Below are positions 36,601-44,510 of a stretch of 64,000 nucleotides of DNA, in pieces. The notes beneath the pieces are model-generated. The model saw nothing but the letters and a program-made list of their open reading frames with translations. It made no database searches and was not told the origin of the DNA. The translations under genes were made by a program, and so were the position numbers. Within the stretch, counting starts at the first letter, position 1; each line of letters starts with the position of its first letter. The stretch covers positions 9,798,761-9,862,760 of the forward strand of contig CM051034.1 of assembly GCA_027627225.1 (NCBI GenBank). Reading direction: 5' to 3'. The DNA is from Congeria kusceri (taxonomy: Eukaryota; Mollusca; Bivalvia; Myida; Dreissenidae).

Positions 36601-39600
36601 GCCAGACGTGTCCAATTAACGACAATTGATAATTGGCAGGGGGCCACGTCTTTACAAAGGCCGCGAATTAACGGTTTGTAGGAGGCGCGAATATGACGCA
36701 TTGTATCCACAAATAACAAAACTGGGCCATGTTGTGATAACGGTTTGACAGTTTGCACAAGGCGTACATTGTTGTTTATTGTCTTTAAGTGACATCTATA
36801 CGGTTAACTTGTTTACAGTAAATTACAATTACTCTCTAAGTAAACCAATCAAAATGAATCTATTATCAGCCAATCAATTTCTTTAACAAAATTAGCATGA
36901 TCTGGTCAATCTTATATACGTCACTTGTAAATTATCCTCCATTATATCAACAGTTTTCAACACCGTACATTATACAAGAGTCTTGATTAAGAAACAATGC
37001 CACCATCATGTGCTTGGAAGTACTTGACGCGGTCATTAGACAAAACCCTTGCAACGTGTAATCTATGTAATGAGAAATTTACATTAATCAATATGTTACA
37101 TTTCTTTATATTCGCCTAACACTCGCTAAGTTATATCGTTCATTTACCACTGAAACAAGGTAAAAAACTACGTACACGTAGGATACATATTTCGGAGGTA
37201 AATATTCGGACAGAGTGCCGTATATAGTAGTCATTACAAAACGAATATTCGAATATATTCGATTACCGAAAACGAATATTCGAATATTGATTTCAGTATT
37301 CGGTCCCATCCCTAGTTTTAATTAATACACTAAAAGTCTTATATTACTCACCTGCATGATTAATTGTCGCATATGATATTTTGACATACCATTGCTTACC
37401 AAACAAGGATATTAGTAAAACTGATACTTGTAAAATAAATTGAATGAAGTCAGGAGGTCAGATATATATTTAAACACTAAAATTCAAAATACAACGGTGA
37501 AATGAATTATCCTGAACCTCTTGAATTATGTTCTTTGTCAATAGTAACAGGTAAAAGGAAAATAACATTTTAAAATCTCTAGCATTGTTAAACATATTCA
37601 GCTGTCCACCTGTTAATGAACATTACATTAAAATACCATACCAACGTGCAGAAGGTGCAAAATTGCCACACAAAGAACAGTGGCATCTGTAAAAATTAAT
37701 TCAACAATTAGTAACAGAAAAAATATCCATGACAAAAATGCTACACAAATACTCTTTTGAAAATATAATCAAAAGAAGATAACCCGCTGAACACTCATCA
37801 AAAAGGAACATCCTGCAATATGTTCATTTCCTCTTTGTATTAAAGCCACGAACAGTTGTCACACAGAAATAATCAAATGTCAATAGCACATAGAGGCAAA
37901 ATATCATAACATTGTGCTCATTTTATTCTGGTACCCTCAACATGTATTGTATTGAAATCCAGCAATTCATTATTGAGAAACAGCTCTGACCAGGATATGC
38001 ACCAACTCTCTTGATTTACGGTAACTTTAGAGTAGTCTTGATATATACTGGTTGCTATTTTTACTGTGTACGAAATATGTATTTGCAGAAGATCACAAGG
38101 GGACATTTATTTAGTTTTCAAAATCCTTTGCATAAACTGAGGTCTGTTGATTCAGGCAAACATGCAGCCTAAATATTCTGTCATACATCTGCATAAACTT
38201 CAAGCTGAGGTTTGCTGTATGGTGCTAAATACGATGACAAAAGCACGGAATCAGTTACTTAATAATTCATGTACTTTGTAATAAATACGGTTTTCAGTTT
38301 TTAATAAAATCTACAAATATAACATGATTCATTAATAAATTCCTAGTTTTTACATTTGACTTCCTAGTTTTTTTCCTAGTTTTCTATGATTTCAATTACT
38401 AGGTTTTGTACAGACGGTTGAAAAGCCTGTGGCATTCAGACATGCATTTAGAGGACAGCATTTGACCCAGCTCCACCTTACATAGATCCTATCAGCTTTA
38501 GACGGAGCAAGAATCCAATGTCAAAGATTTTCATCCCCAACAACAAATCTTGATGACAAATTCCCAGCCCCAATTTTGGCATGCAGCTTATCTGCCTACG
38601 GTTCAGCGTCAGAGCAACCATGTGTAATTTTGCGTTGTGATGGTTACTTGGCTCGCCACAATATTTTGCAACTGTTATGAGACAATTAACTGTCGAAACA
38701 GGTTGACAGAAGATGCAAATAAACAATTAAGCGATGATGATAGCTTTAGTGATATTTAATATGAAAACGAAAATTGAATTGGTATTCAATTATGGTTTTG
38801 TCAGATTTTGTTGTGTATTTACCTGCATATACATGGGATGCTAACCGAACACAAACTGTATTTAAGTTGAAAAGTAAATGATAAGAATGTAACATCTGCT
38901 TTATTATACATAGTTAAATAATGCCCCCATCGAAAGTGACGGGGTATTTTGGTTTGCTAATGTAGGTAGGTCTGTCGGGTAACACATTCGTTTCCGCTCT
39001 CTGAGTCCAACAGTTTTCATCCGATCTTCACCAAACCTCAAAATGTTTGGAGGCAACATTTCAGCCAAGTTCGATAATCAAATCGTCCGGGGCATTATGA
39101 ATGTATGGCTTGGAATTACCTAACATTGGCCTTTTTAGCTATTTCTGCTCTGTAAGTCCATCAGTTTTCAACTGATCATCACCAAACTTCATAAAATAGT
39201 TTCTGGGCATACTTTTGGGTCAATTTCGATAATCAAGCAAATCGCCTAATTAACCGCGGAGTTGTGGCCCTTGAAATATCAAAAATTGCCATTAGCCATT
39301 TCAGCATTGTAAGTGCACAGTTTTGATACGATGTGTATCATATCAAACTTGAGTAACATGTTTTAGGTTGTAATATCTTAACCCAGTTTGGTGATTAACC
39401 AAATCAAGGACCTTGATTTATATGAGATTGGATTCTATTGGGAGTTTACGCCCTCTGTATCCAACTTGATATTCAAACCTATATGTGGCAAAACTCTGTT
39501 ACAAATTCAATTAAAAAACATTTAAGCATATGTTTACATAACTATTGCTGATTATACTAAAGCCTTCGATTTTTTGGTGAGAGATATTATTTGGTACAAA

Positions 39601-41789
39601 CTTATTAAAATTGGAAATAGAGGTAATATGTTGAACATAATTAAAGCTATGTATATGAATATTAAATCAAGAGTAACGATGGGCCATGTAATTAGTGAAG
39701 AAGATTTTTCATATCATGTTGGTGTACGACAAGGGGAGTCATTATCACCATTTTTATTTTCTATGTACTTAAATGATATCGAAGAATACTATATATTGCA
39801 TGGTTTTAATGGTATTGATTTAGGCATGTTGAAGTTATTTTTACTGCTTTATGCAGATGATATTGTTATAATGGCAGAAACCGAGGAAGATTTGAAGAAA
39901 GGATTGTTATTGTTAGAAAATTATTGCGATATATGAAAATTAAGTGTAAATTCTACTAAGACAAAGATAATGATTTTTAGGAAAGGCAGAAGATTAAGAA
40001 AAAAAACATATTTCTCTTATAAAGGAGAGCAATTGGAAATTGTCAGTACTTTTACATATTTAGGTATTGTTTTCACAACTGATGGATCTTTTACATCTAC
40101 CTTTGAAACCTTAGCAGGGCAGGCATCAAAGGCAATTTATAAACAAAAATCATGTTTTGTTAAATACCCTACAATGTCTGTTAAATGTAAACTTGATTTA
40201 TTTGATAATCTTATACTGCCTATATTAAATTATGGTTCTGAAGTTTGGGGGCTGGATGATGTTACTGTGTTAGAAAGGAATCATTAAAATTTTTGTAAAA
40301 GGTTACTTTATGTTAAGATACAAACTCAAAATAACTGTGTATGTGGTGAACTAGGTAGAACCTCTCTCCGTACTAAAAGGGTTGTGAATGTAGTTAGATA
40401 TTGGCTAAAAATTGTTTAAATTAGAGGACTGTAAATATGTTGAATGTGTGTACAACAATGTGTGCAATGAAATGGAAAATAAGCCAGACTTGAAAAATTG
40501 GACTAAATCTGTATGTTCTCTTTTACAAGCCCTTGGTTTTCAATATGCATGGCTAAATTAAAGTGTCGGTGATGATAAAATGTTTCTGTCTGAGATAAAG
40601 TTAAGATTGAACGATGAATTTTTACAAAATTGGATGTCTGAGCTTAATAATTCGTCTAGAGCTGGAATTTATACAATGTTTTAAGATTTTAAATTGCAAC
40701 CATACTTGTCAAATGTTTAAACATGCAATTTTATAAGTGATCTTACTAGACTTAGAGTTTTTTCACATAGATTAAATGTTGAGGTTGGAAGATGGCATAA
40801 ACCTGTTTCAATTCCATTTGATGAGAGACGATGTAATAGTTGTAATGTACTAGAAGACGAGTATCACTTTGTAATTGAGTGTAATCATTATACAGAAATT
40901 AGAAAAATGTATATTGATAAATATTATTGGAAAATACCAAGTGTGTATAAATTTGTTAGGTTAATGAAGTCAGAAAATGATCGAACTAATAATAACCTTG
41001 CATTATATGTTAACAAGGCTTTCAAACTCCGAACTTTGATTAATCAGTACAATGATTAATTTTTCTTAATAATGTTACAATATAATATATTTGATATACA
41101 TAATTGTTTCATGTATAATGATAGACCTCTCGCTGCAATTTATATATGTGTATATGTGTCTCTTGTGTACTTTATTTACATACTAGTTACGTGACTGATT
41201 TATTGCAAATATGTTTGTATAATATGTATTGTATTGTATGTCCAATGTATAAAGCAATAAACTCTATATTAATAGTATTGTGGCAAAAATGGTGTATTTA
41301 AAATGATCAAACCAACGATACACGCACTTTTCTGATTAGGCGGCCATTTTGTCGGCCGTTTTAAATATTATTAATCCTTTTATTTATGTAAAAATCAGTT
41401 GCATGTTTGTCAATACATTTTCTAACAACACATACATTACATACATTCAGAATATTGTAGTTACGCTACTTATTGAAAGATATATGCCAATTTTAAATTT
41501 GTGGCGGCCATCTTGGCGGCCATATTTAATATTTCGAAATGCTCAATGATGACAAAGTTGCATCATAAAGTTTCTAAGTAAGGACATGCTAAAGAATCAT
41601 TTTATGCAAAAACGCGTACTACCGTTTTGGGTTTATCGACCGGCATACTGACTATAAACAAAAATAAATAAAAGCGCGAATATATTGTATATTTCAGCAG
41701 TAGTTGGTAAGGGTATATAAGGATATATAATACAACGTACCTGCAAATGCTGCCCCTAAAAGGGCCAATATAGCAAAAGCCTTCATCAT
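21052..41789 (-). CDS. Secreted (yolk-type) ferritin, complete seven-exon gene
   Basis: Seven minus-strand exons with GT-AG borders and matching phases (41789-41741, 29759-29668, 29271-29125, 27892-27830, 22903-22847, 21961-21851, 21186-21052) encode 217 residues. Residues 1-16 ([16 protein letters not shown]) are a signal peptide. The four-helix ferritin fold follows with all ferroxidase ligands in place (human H-chain numbering): E27 and Y34 in [10 protein letters not shown]61/E62/H65 in KEERSHA, E107 in LALER, Q141 in LDEQV. Exons 4 and 5 insert 40 residues with several Cys and an N-glycosylation site (NST) in the B-C loop. Snail yolk ferritin is known to have a signal peptide and a roughly 42-residue insertion, so this is the same class: iron storage or transport in the secretory pathway, plausibly haemolymph or egg. 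No CAGUGN iron-responsive loop is visible between the TATA box and the ATG, which suggests transcriptional rather than IRP control. Intron 1 is 12 kb and full of repeats. Confidence 0.92.
21851..21961 (-). CDS. Secreted ferritin exon 6 (helix C and start of D)
   Basis: TTTACAG|GAG ... CAC|GTACGT, 37 codons beginning [20 protein letters not shown], phase 0 at both ends. It carries ferroxidase Glu (E107 equivalent) in LALER. Confidence 0.93.
22012..22329. mobile_element. MITE with inverted ends (TTGGTTWCCGCTTAC)
   Basis: Left end GTTGGTTTCCGCTTACCCGA and right end ACGTAAGCGGTAACCAAC are inverted copies, with CCCCCTCC/GGAGGGGAGG just inside. It sits in ferritin intron 5. Confidence 0.55.
22847..22903 (-). 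CDS. Secreted ferritin exon 5 (second half of B-C loop insertion)
   Basis: TTTCCAG|ATC ... GGG|GTAAGT, 19 codons: [19 protein letters not shown]. 57 nt and phase 0, so it can be skipped without a frameshift. It contains two Cys and the sequon NST, as expected of a secreted loop. Confidence 0.85.
23001..23400. mobile_element. hAT-like MITE (TAGAGCTGCARCGATT ends)
   Basis: TAGAGCTGCAACGATTC at 23001 and, inverted, a right end whose reverse complement is TAGAGCTGCAGCGATTT at 23400. Internal AATCGAT-rich sequence is also partly symmetrical. The ends resemble hAT termini, but the expected 8-bp target duplication is not convincing. Located in ferritin intron 4. Confidence 0.6.
23481..25258 (-). 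mobile_element. Hairpin-headed array element (minus orientation), flanked by TAACTTAAAA
   Basis: On minus it begins with the head GTGCTCATGGTGAGCC and a (GTCCGTCGTC) stretch, carries about 11 tandem units of 141-165 bp (consensus with GACCCAGATTCGAACTCGGC and GTTTCATGAAGATTGG), and ends CTCAGGTGAGCGACCCAGGG, then CCATTTGGCCCTCT. The 10-base TAACTTAAAA at 23471-23480 and 25259-25268 fits a target-site duplication. Same family as 49751-51481. Confidence 0.7.
25272..27030. mobile_element. Inverted-repeat element with TTTACCGACC ends
   Basis: Left GTTTGATTGCCCTTTACCGA and right TCGGTAAATGGCAAACAAAC are inverted copies, with GACCCAC motifs inside both. The interior is non-coding and includes a degraded hairpin-head element (TTAGCTTACGTGAGCTATTG at about 26040). 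Confidence 0.55.
27400..27780. repeat. Trinucleotide microsatellites (CAG, TAG, TCC, ATC) with the inverted twin of 14800-14922
   Basis: (CAG)n and (TAG)n at 27525-27602, then TCGTCG, CTCCTC and ATCATC runs to 27780. The non-repetitive left flank matches 14800-14922 in reverse complement. The array ends about 50 bases before ferritin exon 4. Confidence 0.9.
27830..27892 (-). CDS. Secreted ferritin exon 4 (first half of B-C loop insertion)
   Basis: ATTTTCAG|TAT ... TGC|GTAAGT, 21 codons, [20 protein letters not shown] followed by Cys. 63 nt and phase 0, with two Cys and acidic/aromatic residues. No equivalent exists in cytosolic (soma) ferritins. Confidence 0.85.
27897..28520. other. Ferritin intron 3 sequence with short inverted repeats
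   Basis: GTATCGGTCAATAAACAA (about 27975) is repeated inverted as TTGTTTATTGGCCGATAAAC (about 28051), and ATTCCGCAAAC/GTTTGCGGAAT forms a second pair (28300 and 28400). Possibly remnants of inverted-repeat transposons; nothing coding seen. Confidence 0.4.
28525..28785. mobile_element. Palindromic MITE (GAGGCGTGTCGTG ends)
   Basis: The element is almost a complete inverted repeat: GAGGCGTGTCGTGGGAAACC at the left is mirrored at the right, and GCGGAAAGTGCCGTCCTGGA / TCCAGGACGGCACTTTCCGC flank a short central loop. It has no coding capacity. A second copy is at 56524-56736. Widespread in bivalve genomes from memory. Confidence 0.85.
29125..29271 (-). CDS. Secreted ferritin exon 3 (helix B)
   Basis: GTGGCCAG|AGC ... 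CAG|GTGAGT, 49 codons starting [20 protein letters not shown] and ending [12 protein letters not shown]. It carries E61, E62 and H65 equivalents in SKEERSHAT. Phase 0 at the 3' end, the junction where the two insertion exons follow. Confidence 0.93.
29668..29759 (-). CDS. Secreted ferritin exon 2 (mature N terminus, helix A)
   Basis: TCTTGTCAG|CC ... TAC|GTGAGT. Two bases complete the split Ala codon, then 30 codons [30 protein letters not shown], holding the E27 and Y34 equivalents. The first unit of the 33-bp array starts about 50 bases upstream. Confidence 0.93.
29808..34440. repeat. 4.6-kb tandem array of 33-bp units (TGGCAATGAAACTACGAGTC)
   Basis: About 140 units of 33 bp with consensus ATGGTCACAATGGCAATGAA + ACTACGAGTCTAC. 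From about 33,700 the unit changes to a CACTGACATAATGGCAATGA + AACTACGAGTTGG form of the same length. Since 33 is divisible by 3, long open frames ([22 protein letters not shown]) appear, but they are repeat artefacts. The array fills 40% of ferritin intron 1 right next to exon 2. Confidence 0.96.
35563..35907 (+). pseudogene. Fragment of an element-encoded protein ([14 protein letters not shown] motif)
   Basis: Within this open frame the segment from Met at 35650 reads [20 protein letters not shown], then [20 protein letters not shown], then ...NSTVQN, after which the sequence no longer looks like a folded protein. From memory, a 'DVVxIDGCAxLW...TVxxF' motif occurs in multicopy uncharacterised proteins of marine invertebrate genomes. 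This, and the position between the inverted ends of a large element, suggest it is the decayed N-terminal part of that element's own protein. Function unknown. Confidence 0.35.
36378..37314 (+). mobile_element. hAT-family DNA transposon, internally deleted (937 bp)
   Basis: Ends TACGGATGGGACCGAATATT and, inverted, TAGGGATGGGACCGAATACT match the hAT terminus type. An exact 8-bp target duplication GTTTTAAT lies at 36370-36377 and 37315-37322. Subterminal regions are full of CGAATATTCG palindromes. An internal ATG at 36997 opens a short frame with a BED-finger half, so this copy derives from an autonomous hAT. Confidence 0.9.
36997..37119 (+). pseudogene. BED-type zinc finger remnant of a hAT transposase
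   Basis: 40 codons: [20 protein letters not shown] then CNLCNEKF and a quick stop. S-x-x-W-K-Y-(F/L) followed by C-x2-C is the first half of a BED finger, the DNA-binding N terminus of hAT transposases. The His pair is incomplete and the catalytic domain is gone. Confidence 0.65.
37315..38920. other. AT-rich interior of the 6.7-kb element, no gene recognised
   Basis: Contains short stop-limited frames only. Could be decayed coding sequence of the host element. Confidence 0.3.
38921..39540 (+). repeat. Dispersed repeat starting ATGCCCCCATCGAAAGTGAC
   Basis: Head AATGCCCCCATCGAAAGTGA + CGGGG, then two or three diverged units with CAGTTTTCATCCGATCTTCA and CCAAACTTCA. Similar units occur at 62960-63200, where the other end (GGGGGCATACCTGTTTTAC) is seen. 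The LINE at 39541 interrupts its right side. Confidence 0.5.
39541..41265 (+). mobile_element. Non-LTR retrotransposon (LINE) copy, 5'-truncated and decayed
   Basis: Conceptual translation shows reverse transcriptase blocks in order: DYTKAFDF (39550), [33 protein letters not shown] (YADD catalytic motif, about 39850) and [14 protein letters not shown]-terminal region with NYGSEVWG follows, then a Cys/His knuckle [21 protein letters not shown] near 40830-40895, ending QYND and TAA at 41059. In-frame stops at about 39936, 40285 and later and small frameshifts make it non-functional. AATAAA at 41257 marks the 3' end. It opposes the host ferritin gene. Confidence 0.9.
41741..41789 (-). CDS. Secreted ferritin exon 1 (signal peptide)
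   Basis: ATG ATG AAG... encodes [16 protein letters not shown] plus the first base of an Ala codon, then donor G|GTACGT. The split codon G|CC is completed by exon 2 at 29759. The hydrophobic core followed by small residues predicts cleavage after AFA. A longer open frame continues upstream but passes through the TATA box, so the first transcribed ATG is this one. Confidence 0.88.
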
Positions 41790-41877
41790 GTTTGTCCGTC
41801 CGTTCGCGAAGGGTGTTGGGTTAAATGTTTCTGTCGTTGTGAACGCAATGGAAATGAATGGCTTGTTATTGGTGGAG

Positions 41878-41884
41878 TTATATA
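41878..41884 (-). promoter_or_regulatory. TATA box of the secreted ferritin gene
   Basis: TATATAA on the minus strand, 89 bases upstream of the ATG. Initiation about 30 bases downstream gives a short 5' UTR of about 60 bases, in which no CAGTGN hexaloop with flanking stem is visible. Confidence 0.6.
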
Positions 41885-42084
41885 TGGTCTGAAACTGGGT
41901 TAGGTACAACGTTCACCCCTTGATAATATGACAGCGGTGATAGGTTCAGTTTACAATGTTGTCGAAGATAACGGGTTACTAACGGATAAATGCATATCTA
42001 CGTGCACTTTTGATCTATCGACATACCTAAATTTGCACGTGGATGGGTGCCTATAATTATGTATAACTGCACCAGGTCATTGGA

Positions 42085-42180
42085 CTTTAATAGACATCTA
42101 AATAATAATAATAATAATAATCACAATAATAATTATATAGTGAAAAGAAGAAGAAGCAGAAGAAGAAGAAGAAAAAGACG
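42085..42180. repeat. (AAT)n and (AAG)n microsatellites
   Basis: AATAATAATAATAATAATCA at 42101 and GAAGAAGAAGAAGAAAAAG near 42155, upstream of the ferritin promoter. Confidence 0.85.
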
Positions 42181-42599
42181 AACGTTGCGATAAATAAAAG
42201 TTTTAATTATATGAAGACATTTTACAATTTCTTCAGACACCACAATACAAGCGAGACAACTTTTCAAGTGACTAAAGTACTTAGAGTTACGCCTCTTTGT
42301 CGAGACAGTAGTTTGCCGGCAACACGTATAATATGTGTGAAATCAGTCCCCATGAGTCCTGTTCACGAAAGTATCCTACTTCATTTTCATTTTCCAGTGT
42401 GTGGACCTTAACAATATCACATTCACATGGTAAAATACATTTGGTTAACTTCTTTATTTTGGAAATCTTGAAGGCAGTCCCGTTTCAGTTTATCGTACAA
42501 CAGTTTTGTTTCTTGCCTTTATTTTCGAATGGAGCGCTTTTGGGAAATGTCCTGAAGAGCTTGTGAGGGTTTAAACTCTTTCGGGATGATATATATTTA

Positions 42600-44510
42600 T
42601 ATCCTCTTAAACGAAAAAGTATAGGAGGTTATATGTCCGCCATCATGAAAAAGTATATGAAGACGTACACGGATATGTTCGCTAACGTAGGGAAGTACTG
42701 TTTTCATATGTCTACCAACGGGAAAAAATGGGAGGACACACGTCTGCCAGTGTAAACATTTACTAGATGACAAATTGTCGCAAAATTGAACGATGATGAG
42801 AGGACACATGTCCGCAAAAGTGAACAATTCTCACGGTGTTAAAACGAATCGGTAACCTCTCTGTTAAAAATAGCCAAAAATGCCCCATATCTGTTAAATT
42901 TCACGTTTTTGGTGAATGCATCTATAGAAAACATGCGAATATAGCAATTATGAGTAAAACTTACTAAACATATATAAAGCTAGGAACATTATCATGTTTC
43001 AGGTATGTAAAGGCATTGTAGATATTTTAGCAACGCAAACATGAACTATCTAAATGAAAACAATTTCAAACACTCTTAAAACACACATATTTTACATCTG
43101 AAATAAGTACCTCATTGAGTACTGTGTTCTACCAATGCCTGTTGAGTGTATTGTCAGTCCATATCTTTTAACGTAAAAAATAACCCAACGTGATAAATAC
43201 TGTTTATAATGCATTAAACAACACGAAGTGAGTAAAACACAGACAACAATACGGAGAGGTTACACGTACCTTCCAATTATGACCGCAGTCGAAAATTATA
43301 TGTACACCAGTTTTTAACATATAAATTCATATATAACAATGCACACACCTAAAGGAATCATTTAAAGTTGAGCCAAACTTCAATAATGTAATGTTTTAAT
43401 GAAACTAAGGGAATAACGATGGAAAATATTACGGAAATTTGCAAACGGCAACCATAGTTAACAACAGCTTTCATTATTTTTCTAGGAAATATATCATGTA
43501 ATAGTGTGAATTCCTTTATGAGATAGCAGTACTATGTCCACAATGTTCCGTGAAACCAAAATATCTCAGAGGTTTTTGTGACAATAAGCTATATTTTTAC
43601 AAGAAAGTGACTTACTCGTAGTTCTCAGAGATGATTTCTAACGGAGAGGGCGCATTTTGGGCCTTTTTAACGGAGAGGCTACCGATTCGTTTCAACACCG
43701 TGATTATGAGAGGACACGTGTAAAAAATTATGAGAGTAATAATGTCCGCAAATGTGAACACTTATGAGGGCAAAAATGTCCGCAAATGTGACAAATTATG
43801 GGAGGACACATGTCCGCAAATGTGAACAATTATGAGAGGACACATGTCCGCAAATGTAAACAATTATGGGAGGACACATGTCCGCAAATGTGAACAATTA
43901 TGAGATGACACATGTCCGCAAATGTGAACAATTATGGGAGGACACATGTCCGCAAATGTGAACAATTATGGAAGGACACATTGCCGCAAATGTGAACAAT
44001 TATGGGTTTTCAGATGACCGCAAATGTGAACAATCATGGGAGGACACATGTCCACAAATGTGAAAAAATATGGGTGGACACATTGCCGCAAACGTGAAAA
44101 ATTATAAGTTTTCACATGACCGCAAATGTGAACAATCATGGGAGGAAACATGCCCAATGTGAACAATTATGGGAGGAAATAAGTCCGCAACCACAAATGT
44201 GAACAATTACGGGAGGACATAAGTCCGCAAATGTGAACAATTATGGGAGGACACATGTCCACAAATGTGAACAATTATGGGAGGACATAAGTCCGCAAAT
44301 GTGAACAATTATGGGTGAACACTTGTCCCCAAATGTGACAAATTTTGAGAGGAATAATGTCCGCAAATGTGAATTTTTTTATATGAGAACATATGTCCGC
44401 AAATGTGAACAATTATGGGAGGAGACTTGTCCGCAAATGTGACAAATTATGGGATGACATACCGGTAAGTCCGCCAACGTGATGAAGTATATGAGGACAT
44501 ATTCGTACAA
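42600..44510. repeat. 34-bp minisatellite (GGAGGACACATGTCCGCAAA + TGTGAACAATTATG), interrupted
   Basis: Units run at 42620-42830 and again at 43704-44510, about 30 in all. Each carries the palindrome ACATGT. The 873-bp gap is an inverted-repeat transposon (42831-43703) inserted inside a unit. Confidence 0.9.
42831..43703. mobile_element. Inverted-repeat transposon (TCACGGTGTTRAAACGAATC ends)
   Basis: About 55 bases at the left are mirrored at the right: TCACGGTGTTAAAACGAATC, CGGTAACCTCTCTGTTAAAA versus the inverse of TTTTTAACGGAGAGGCTACC, GATTCGTTTCAACACCGTGA. CACGG termini occur in CACTA/Chapaev-like elements, but the target duplication is unclear (perhaps TT or ATT). No transposase frame. 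Confidence 0.7.

Larger units (their letters stand above)
34923..41654. mobile_element. 6.7-kb element with ~330-bp degenerate inverted ends, carrying nested insertions
   Basis: TAGTCGGTATGCC at 34923 is mirrored by GGCATACTGACTA ending at 41654. Inside, about 150 bases match closely, including a 28-base identical core around CAACTTTGTCATCATTGAGC (35030 region; inverted at 41540-41570), followed in both by AAGATGGCNGCC motifs and GCCGACAAAAT at about 35260 and 41350. The interior holds an ORF fragment (35648-35820), a hAT-like element (36378-37314) and a LINE (39541-41265). Flanks share TAA, but the target duplication is too short to assign a superfamily. Confidence 0.6.

Noticed and set aside
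41694..41909. Longer ferritin N terminus starting at 41909 (MYLTQFQTIY...)
   Set aside because: The upstream frame runs through the TATA box, and the in-frame [12 protein letters not shown] start makes a proper signal peptide.
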